This document shows, piece after piece, positions 35,328 to 42,500 of a DNA stretch of 64,000 bases. Position 1 is the first letter of the stretch; the number at the start of each line of letters is the position of its first letter. The stretch lies in the NCBI GenBank assembly GCA_937879855.1, contig CALFMO010000054.1, positions 28,504 through 92,503 on the forward strand, written 5' to 3'. The notes beneath the pieces are model-generated. The model was not told where the DNA came from and made no database searches. It saw only the letters and a program-made list of their open reading frames with translations. Origin of the DNA: an uncultured Acidobacteriaceae bacterium. Its GTDB lineage: Bacteria > Acidobacteriota > Terriglobia > Terriglobales > Acidobacteriaceae. Both the position numbers and the translations under genes were made by a program.

Positions 35328-36687
35328 CGAGCACCTCATCGGAACTGCGGGCGAAGACGGCGTGGCGTTTTGCGATGTCGCGCTCGACGTGGGCGCGCAC
35401 CCGTCCTCGTGTGTACCGTGTCCGGTTGAGCAGATCCGTGTAGTCGACCTTTGGTTCCTGGACCGTAGGCACTGCAATCTCCGCCCAACGGTCCGAGGAG
35501 CTCTTCGCGATGGCGTGTCTCGCAGGCAGATTTTTCAGCCGCTCGGCCAGCGGCTTCCCCCCATCGAGCGCCTGAGCAACCTGCGCTGCGTCGGCGCTCG
35601 AAAGCTGGAAAAAGACGTGGGTGCCGACCGCCAGGATCGCGGCACGGGTTTCCGTTGGATACTGGTCAAGGAACTGGTTGGCCGCGACGAAGGCGACGCC
35701 GAACTTGCGCGCCTCGGAGAGCATCGTTTCGATGCCACTCTCCTGTGCCACGAAGTTTTGTATCTCGTCACAGTAGACGGTAAAGAGCGATCGCTTCTCG
35801 CGGGTGAACAAGGAGTTCTTCAGCATGGTCAGAATCAGGCTTCCGAGGGTGAGTGCATGTTCGCCGAGGCGTCCTTTCTCTAGATTCACGACAACCCAGT
35901 GGCCCTCGTCCATCGCCTCGCGGAGCGAGAACGTTGAATGTTCCTGCCCCACGATGTGGCGGAAGTGCGGATCGGCGGTGAAGGCCGAAGTCTTATTCAG
36001 GATCGGCTCCCGCATTACGGCCCGCATTGGCTCGCTCACGGCGTCGAACCGGAGCTCGAAGTACTGGCGGACCTCGGCATTCTGCACCTTCTTCATGCAG
36101 GCCGCGCGAAAGCCGGTATGGGTGAGAAGCGGTGCGAGTTCGACAAGCGTGAGACCGTTTGCAGCGAGCACATAGAGAGCGTTCCTCAAGAGCTCATCCG
36201 TACGCGCCCCGAAGTGATCGAGCGACCAGCGCTGTCGGAGAATTTGGGAGAACTCGGCCACACGAACGAAGTCGTCCGCATGTTCCAAAGGATTGAGGCC
36301 GACCGACATCTCCCGGTCTGCGGGTGCCACGAGAACGAGCCTGTCGCTCAAGTGGCGGCGCTCACCGCGCTCTCGGGCGTTGATCGTTCTCATGACGAAC
36401 GGTGTGAGCTCCCCGTGAATGTCGAGGCACAGGAAGCCGCGACTCGCGGCAATGTCCTGTTGGATCATGTGCCGCATGAGAGAACTCTTGCCACTACCGG
36501 TCTTGCCGAGGATTGCGATGTGCATTGCGCGCCGCGCGTTCGCGAGCGTAAGGTGCGAGCGCACGGTGCGGCCGTCCACGATCCGAAATCCAAGATCGAG
36601 ACTTCCGCCCTCTTGCCGCACTTCGCCTCCCCGCCCGCGAAGGCGGTTCCAGATCGCTGCAATGAGATGTTCGAAGAAGTGGATCAT
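35314..36687 (-). CDS. Type IV coupling-like/HerA-TraG ATPase
   Basis: 457 residues from the ATG at 36687; a GTG at 36744 would extend it but lacks a ribosome-binding site and would include a conserved leader element. Walker A is LGKTGSGKSSLMRHM (about 60), followed by FLCLDIHGELT. Walker B is YCDEIQNFV (about 304), and the following ESGIETMLSEARKFG is typical of VirD4/TraG and DUF87 ATPases. It probably pumps DNA to a conjugation apparatus. No other type IV secretion genes occur in the window, so the element is likely mobilisable rather than self-transmissible. The operon continues with the replication-relaxation and zinc-ribbon genes. Confidence 0.85.
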   Translation of the reverse strand: MIHFFEHLIAAIWNRLRGRGGEVRQEGGSLDLGFRIVDGRTVRSHLTLANARRAMHIAILGKTGSGKSSLMRHMIQQDIAASRGFLCLDIHGELTPFVMRTINARERGERRHLSDRLVLVAPADREMSVGLNPLEHADDFVRVAEFSQILRQRWSLDHFGARTDELLRNALYVLAANGLTLVELAPLLTHTGFRAACMKKVQNAEVRQYFELRFDAVSEPMRAVMREPILNKTSAFTADPHFRHIVGQEHSTFSLREAMDEGHWVVVNLEKGRLGEHALTLGSLILTMLKNSLFTREKRSLFTVYCDEIQNFVAQESGIETMLSEARKFGVAFVAANQFLDQYPTETRAAILAVGTHVFFQLSSADAAQVAQALDGGKPLAERLKNLPARHAIAKSSSDRWAEIAVPTVQEPKVDYTDLLNRTRYTRGRVRAHVERDIAKRHAVFARSSDEVLDAWE

Positions 36688-36710
36688 CGTGATTGCAATT
36701 GTCGAGGGAG

Positions 36711-36736
36711 CCCTGACAAAACCGGGTAACAGCCGG
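36711..36736 (-). promoter_or_regulatory. Second conserved leader element, copy 2
   Basis: CCCTGACAAAACCGGGTAAC plus CA, 17 of 21 identical to 33434-33454, lies 24 bp before the coupling-ATPase ATG. Confidence 0.45.
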
Positions 36737-36761
36737 ATCGTCACAAAGATATAAAAAGAAC

Positions 36762-36788
36762 CAAGGGCCCGGTTTATCCGGGCCCTTG
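36762..36788 (-). terminator. 11-bp GC-rich hairpin with T-tract between promoter B and the coupling-ATPase gene
   Basis: CAAGGGCCCGG (36762-36772) pairs perfectly with CCGGGCCCTTG (36778-36788) around a 5-nt loop. On the minus strand it is followed by GTTCTTTTTATATCTTTG, so it is a good intrinsic terminator. Because it follows promoter B it may attenuate the mobilisation operon, besides ending the upstream RHS operon. Confidence 0.7.
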
Positions 36789-36793
36789 CTCAG

Positions 36794-36837
36794 CCTAATG
36801 CGTGGATGAGGAAAAGAAAGGTAGGAGATTTTGCGCG
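36794..36837 (-). promoter_or_regulatory. Repeated 44-bp promoter element, copy B
   Basis: GAAAGGTAGGAGATTTTGCG plus CG (36816-36837) is separated by 16 bp from minus-strand ATTAGG (36794-36799). It is 20 of 22 identical to copy C in the upstream block. It points towards the mobilisation operon. Confidence 0.65.
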
Positions 36838-36952
36838 ACAAGCAGAACTGTGGATGAAGGAGATCAGAAAAGAATCCTTGCGTCGACCTCTCAGTGGGGG
36901 CAGATAATGGGCCTTTACTTTTCGAGAAGTCGACGAAAGGATTTATCGCGAC

Positions 36953-37135
36953 CTACGATGCAGCTTTATGCTTATCCTCTCTCTTCAGTTCTCTTGAAAG
37001 CCGTTCAGCTTCAGTCCAAGTTTGGTGCGCTTCTGCGCGCATCGCTACCGCGAGCTCGGCGGTTATCTCTTGCGCGTCGGCCAGGGCGTCGACGAGATTA
37101 CTGAGTACAACCTCCCAATCGGAGAAATTCAACAT
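36953..37135 (-). CDS. Small helical protein at end of RHS operon
   Basis: 60 residues from the ATG at 37135, 17 nt after the stop of the beta-helix gene. The sequence is almost entirely amphipathic helix (SDWEVVLSNLVDALADAQEI, then AMRAEAHQTWTEAERLSREL) with a Lys-rich end. The frame is open to 37261 but overlaps the previous gene upstream. There is no clear ribosome-binding site and no known family; the call rests on composition and operon position. Confidence 0.4.
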   Translation of the reverse strand: MLNFSDWEVVLSNLVDALADAQEITAELAVAMRAEAHQTWTEAERLSRELKREDKHKAAS

Positions 37136-37151
37136 TTTAGTTCGGGCCTGG

Positions 37152-38756
37152 TTAATACGCTCCCATCCCCGTCGCTGGTGAGCCTGCCTGGAGGTGATAG
37201 TCGGTCGCCGAAACGAAATCGGGATTGCTGGTGATATTGTTTGCCCCGCCAGACCATCCACCGATATCCGAGTTGCTCACGTTCGCGCTACCACCGGCAA
37301 CGTTCTGGTTATTGCCCCAAATAATCGAATTGGCTATCTGCAAACCCGATCCATAAAGCTGAACCCCTCCAACGCCGCCGTTCCCGAGAGCATTTGACCA
37401 TGCGTTGTTGACTACCGTGACATTCGTAAGCACCGCTGCGGAGTTCGACTCTGTCACGATCCCGCCGCCTCCGTTATGAGCCGTATTGCCATCAATGATG
37501 CAATGATCGACGGTAACATTGCTTTCCGACGCCAAGACTCCACCCCCGTTCGCGGCGATGTTTCCCGTAAAACGACACGATTGCAAGGTTATGTTCGTCG
37601 ATCCCGAAAGGCTGACTCCGCCTCCATCCGCGTTCACACTCCCGCTATTTCCCACAGTGAGATTTTTGACGATCACGTAGGAAACGCCAATGCCGAGTAT
37701 TCCGGAAGCGCCGCTTTTCGAAATAATCGTCTGATCAACGCCCGCGCCTTCCAAACAAATACCGCTCTTGAGTCTTATGTTTTCGTTATAGGTCCCAGCG
37801 GCCACTTTCACCGTGTCTCCGACGCTTGCGTCATCGATAGCAGCTTGGATGGTCGGATAATTGCCCGGAACATTTTTGACGCTTTGATCGCACACCGCAT
37901 AACGCGTCGACGGCGGGGGCGGAGCTGGCTCAGTCGTCGCGGATGCCTGGTTGGATTGGGGTGAAATGTTGCCCTTTGAATCATATGCAGCGACGGTGTA
38001 GTTATATGCCGTGCTCGACGAAAGGCCGCTATCGATGTATCCAGCGCTTACGGAGCTTGAAGCTGACACGCTCGTCAAAAGCGACCCGCCGCGATAGATC
38101 TTATATCCCGCGATCCCCGTGGAGCCGTTCCACAAGAGGTCTATTTGAGAGGCCGAAACCGCAGAGGCGGTGAGATTCGTCGGAGTCGAGGCGGATGTTA
38201 GTAAGCTTGATGATGTTGCGGTTAATTCAGTCGAAGATAACGGCACCGTTGGACTGAGAGATGAAGACGCCATCGGCATCGATGACATTTGAGCTGAAGA
38301 CGTAGCAATCGTCGATGAGGCGATTAAAACATCGGATTGAATCGGGGTGGAGGTTGATGTTGATGCCGTACTCGAGGACGACACTGCGGTTGAGGTCGGA
38401 GTCGAAGTAGCTGCTTGAATAACAACAATCGGCGTTGATGTGGCGGAGGGCGTACTTGATGGAGAAATCTGCACGGAACTAGTCGGCGTCGAAGAGGGTA
38501 TTGCGTCCGTAGAAGATGTTGTGCTTGATGAAGGAGATTGTGTAAGTGATACCGGATTGGATGAAGATGATGTCGACAGAGATGATGACGGCTGATCTGA
38601 AGGCGCGGAAGGCGCTATATCAGCCGATAGTGTTGATGAAGGCGCCGGGGATGAACTGGCGGTCTGGGCGGAAGAAAAGTTAACTAATGCCATACCAAGG
38701 GTAACCGCAACCACCACTCCCCCTACGATGCCGACCTGCAATAATTTTTGTTTCAT
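37152..38756 (-). CDS. Exported Ser/Thr-rich, FN3 and beta-helix surface protein
   Basis: 534 residues. The signal or anchor segment is residues 8-28 (GIVGGVVVAVTLGMALVNFS). Residues 30-190 are a low-complexity Ser/Thr/Pro linker. Then comes a fibronectin III domain (PTNLTASAVSASQIDLLWNG...AYNYTVAAYDSKGN) and a right-handed beta-helix starting YAVCDQSVKNVPGNYPTIQA with GDTVKVAAGTYNENI, a common CASH-type entry. Repeats such as CIIDGNTAHNGGG follow, ending HLQAGSPATGMG. It is predicted to be a surface carbohydrate-binding or adhesive protein. The start overlaps the previous gene as ATGA. The Ser/Thr linker style is what I associate with Patescibacteria proteins. Confidence 0.75.
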   Translation of the reverse strand: MKQKLLQVGIVGGVVVAVTLGMALVNFSSAQTASSSPAPSSTLSADIAPSAPSDQPSSSLSTSSSSNPVSLTQSPSSSTTSSTDAIPSSTPTSSVQISPSSTPSATSTPIVVIQAATSTPTSTAVSSSSTASTSTSTPIQSDVLIASSTIATSSAQMSSMPMASSSLSPTVPLSSTELTATSSSLLTSASTPTNLTASAVSASQIDLLWNGSTGIAGYKIYRGGSLLTSVSASSSVSAGYIDSGLSSSTAYNYTVAAYDSKGNISPQSNQASATTEPAPPPPSTRYAVCDQSVKNVPGNYPTIQAAIDDASVGDTVKVAAGTYNENIRLKSGICLEGAGVDQTIISKSGASGILGIGVSYVIVKNLTVGNSGSVNADGGGVSLSGSTNITLQSCRFTGNIAANGGGVLASESNVTVDHCIIDGNTAHNGGGGIVTESNSAAVLTNVTVVNNAWSNALGNGGVGGVQLYGSGLQIANSIIWGNNQNVAGGSANVSNSDIGGWSGGANNITSNPDFVSATDYHLQAGSPATGMGAY

Positions 38757-39055
38757 GAATGTATTGCTGATAGAAAAGGAGTCTTTAATTTTTTTTTCAT
38801 CAGCATTTTAAAGCCGATCATGATCAGCGATACAAACGCCACGGAATTCACTATAAGGAAAAATGAGTTGACGATAAAAAAAGCATCTGCAGGTATCAGA
38901 AAAACATACTTTACGAAATAGCCGATCAAGGCAGTGAGAAATCCGATTGAGCTAATTACCGCGAACCACAAGAGATCTTTATCTTGATGTTTTTTCCAAA
39001 AAACAAAATTTAGAATTGCTCCGATAAAACAGATTGTCCCAAAAACTATTTCCAT
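38753..39055 (-). CDS. Small membrane protein in RHS operon
   Basis: 100 residues with three hydrophobic segments (about 2-19, 28-50 and 55-82) and a Lys-rich C-terminus (KMLMKKKLKTP). The DNA is notably A/T-rich compared with the backbone genes. It overlaps the beta-helix gene as ATGA and follows the 134-residue membrane protein by 52 nt. No family is recognised. Confidence 0.6.
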   Translation of the reverse strand: MEIVFGTICFIGAILNFVFWKKHQDKDLLWFAVISSIGFLTALIGYFVKYVFLIPADAFFIVNSFFLIVNSVAFVSLIMIGFKMLMKKKLKTPFLSAIHS

Positions 39056-39107
39056 ATTGTTCTTTTATTATTTCGACCTTTGTGATGCGTTGATGTATGG
39101 AGAATAT

Positions 39108-39512
39108 TTACGAGGAGTGTTTTCGGACAGTGTCCATTATCTCTTTGACATCCTTCTTGCTGAACATCGCCAAGTTCCACTTTTCGCCGTTCTTAAATCT
39201 GATCTGCGTGAATCTGTCCGTCCCGTAAATGTCCGTAGCCGTCACCTCTTGCGCCCCTTCTACTTCGGAAAGATTATGCGTAGAGGGAAACAGGAAAAAG
39301 AACCTTCGGGTCATGGTTGGCGGATTCATTTCAATCATCATCGAAGACCAGATAAGAAAACAGAACAGACCCCACTCTAGAATGAATTCGAGGTAGTTCA
39401 CTCTATTCACCCAGAATGTGCCTTGGAGCGTCAGGAATACGAATTCCCAAAGCGTGCCTACGACGAAGACTATTATTGGCAGAACCGCGGAGCCGTAATA
39501 GGTCTTCTTCAT
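39108..39512 (-). CDS. Membrane protein coupled to giant RHS; immunity candidate
   Basis: 134 residues. Two hydrophobic segments (about 8-30 and 40-60) are followed by a soluble domain with alternating strands and a final helix (FTQIRFKNGEKWNLAMFSKK, then DVKEIMDTVRKHSS). Its ATG overlaps the RHS stop (ATGA), so synthesis is coupled. The position right behind an RHS tip suggests immunity or assembly, but the RHS tip itself has no recognisable toxin domain. This is inference. Confidence 0.6.
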   Translation of the reverse strand: MKKTYYGSAVLPIIVFVVGTLWEFVFLTLQGTFWVNRVNYLEFILEWGLFCFLIWSSMMIEMNPPTMTRRFFFLFPSTHNLSEVEGAQEVTATDIYGTDRFTQIRFKNGEKWNLAMFSKKDVKEIMDTVRKHSS

Positions 39513-42500
39513 CTCGCGCTTTGTACAGATAAGAGCGACGACAAAGCGCTCAGGGCACCGCTCAATTGGCCAAGAACTGATGAGAGGGCACTCTGGATCG
39601 GTGGACCTGCGACGCTCACCAATGATTGCGATACAACTCCGTTTTGAACCTCATTCTGCATATGAGCCCCGGTAACGAAATTCGTATTGAGGCTTTGAAC
39701 GTCTGCGCCCCGAACGCCGCCGACAACTTGGTTAGCTACATAACTAGCTCCCGCATTAACTACAGCACCGACAAAGATTTGTTGCTGGCTTTGCCCAGTT
39801 GAACCACGTTGAACTTCGCCTTGCAATAAGCTACTAGCCCCAATGCCTACTGCGCTCCCGATCAACTTCCTGCCCGGACCTAATAGACGTTCGGCGATCT
39901 CTCCACCCCCGGGGCCAGCTAGGCTTGGTAATATTTGTTCTCCGGCAACATTCAGATAGTCTTGTGCGGTGAAAGGAGCAGAGAGGGTGGGCGAAACTGC
40001 AAGAGTGGAATTGTTATTTATTTGCGATGGCTGGCTAATATTACTCGGAACGGAGTTCGCGTTGCTCGCAAGGAAGAGACCGATTCCGAGGTTGACGAGA
40101 TAAGCCCGGGCGAATTGAATACCAAACGCGGTAAGCGCTTCTTCCCACACCTGCTGCCCTGTCGGATCTTTATTTCTTATCGGATTATTGTCGGCATAGG
40201 AATAGCTATTCAGCGATTGCGGATCGATGAGAGTTTGATTTTGCGGACTGGAAACAAACACCGGATCTTCGCTAATAAATTGTCCCTGCGTGCCATTGTA
40301 ATATCTCGCCTGAAGATAACTGAGCGAAGTCGCGCTATCATATTCTTGCCCGATATATTTTCTGACTTCGCCCGCATACGATCCCGCCGTGTTATCGATT
40401 CTTATCTTCCCATATGGGAAATATTGCAGTGTCTCAACAATAGTGCCCGAGGCATTGGTGATAATATTCGATCCGCCAAGCATGTCACCCGAAACGTACC
40501 GAACTGTTCCGCTCGTAACGGTCGCAAGCAACAGGCCATCAAAGAAGATGTGTTTGACCGTCGTCGAAGCAGTGACGTTGTACGTCGTCTCTGGATAATA
40601 TGTCGTCGAGGTTCCACTCACGAGCTTCACCCGCTGGGTCGTATAGTCATAGCCATAGGTTGATGTCGCGCCCGAGGAAGAAGCGGTGAGGAGTTCGTTT
40701 CGGTAGTCCCAGGTATATACGATGCTGCCCGATGCATTCGTGAGGTTGCCATTGTTGTCATAGGTATAGGTCGTAGTCGCGACCGCTGCTGCTGGCGTAT
40801 ACGTGATCGTGGCAGCACCATTCGCGGCCGCCTTATTACTAAACTGGGCGGTCGAGGTTGCAGTCATGGTTGACGAAGCGTATCCCGAACCGCCACCACC
40901 ACCGCCCGTATTCCCGCCACCACCGCCCCAGAGACCTCCGCCAGCTCCGCCGGAGTAATTCAGAGAAGTGGAACCTCCTCCACCCTGTCCGGCAGTTCCC
41001 GTTCCTCCGGCATTTCCGGTATGAGTGCCTCCCGCTCCGCCGGCTGTTTGGGTTCCGCCGCTGCCACCAGCGCCTCCTTGCGTCCCTGCGCCATTTCCTC
41101 CCGTATTTCCCCCACCGCCACCTCCATCGAGGTTCCCTCCGGCGATGCAGTCGCAATCGCCACCGCCACCTCCTGCAACGAGCAATACCTGAGATTGCCA
41201 AGCCGTACCCGTAGCGTTACTTCCTGATGTGCCAAACCACGTCATGCCTCCGCCTCCGCCGCCGGAAGTACCTCCGGCATTTCCACCTCCTGGGTAACCT
41301 CCGATATTTACGCTACTTGTGGGATGACCACCGACTGCGACGTAATAAACTTGTCCTGGAGAAACCGCTAAAGTTCCAGTGGATGAGCCGCCTGTCGCAC
41401 CGTAACTCGCGCCGAAGCTACCCCCGTCGCCGCCAACGACATTTACCGTTATCGAGGTGACGCCCGTGGGAACCGTCCAGGACTTTATCGCTCCCGTATA
41501 GTTGAAGGTCACGGTGGTAGGAGTGCTGTTCGTACTCGACGGCGAAAATCCAGTTAAGGCGTCTGGATCTGGATAACCCTGTCCGGCATACGAATAATTG
41601 CCTGCAGGACCAGTTAGAATATTGCCGACAGGATCATAGGTAAATGTGTTGAGGTAATTCTGACCGCTCGCGGCATTGGAGGATGACGCCGTGATAAGGC
41701 GATTTAGAGAATCGTAGGTATAGTTGACCGTTATGGCCGCGCTGGATGTGGAATTGTCGATAATTTGGGTGACATTCCCATCATTGTCATATCTATAAGT
41801 AATGCATTGAATGGTCTTTGGGCCACAGCCAACCGGAGTCGATGTCGTGACTTCGGTGAAACTAAGGGAGCTCGTGGCGCTCGTTGTCGAACCGTCCAAG
41901 AGCGTCGCCGTCGCGTTTATCAAGACTGGGACCGAGTCGAACGTGTAATCCAAAGACGATGTCGGTTTCGGAACGTTCACACCTGAAATAAGCTGGGTAC
42001 CACTCGCATTAATCGTCGACGTCTGTGCCGGGCCGCCGGTCGTGTTATTCCAGTTGACCGTCAATGAATAACTATCGGTCGAGGTTACCGTATCAGCATT
42101 CAATTGCCAGTTTGCAAAATTCTGGGTCGTCGTTCCTTGTGCCGGGAAGGTGAAGTTGATGTGCGGTACGGCGATTATGAAATCGGTCGACGTTGCAGCA
42201 GCAGGCTTATAGGTGAGCAACACCGTTCCCGTAGAATTCCACGCATTTGATGCCGTGCTCGTTGCCGTAAGCGACGAAGACATGAAAGACGACCCACCGC
42301 CTCCATCGGCATTCGTACCATTACCGGACGTTGCTCCGCCCCCACCACCTCCTCCACCGTAATATCCACACCCGCCTCCTCCGCCACCTTCATTGCCATT
42401 GCCACCAATTCCTCCTTGAATGGCTGCTCCGGCCGTCCCGTTACCAGCCCCTGTTCCGCCGCTTCCGCCGGAGCCACCTGCCGATTGGGTTCCTCCGCCT

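Noticed and set aside
36762..36788. Hairpin as a proven origin of transfer
   Set aside because: It is near the mobilisation operon, but its T-tract fits a terminator better and no nick-site motif is visible.
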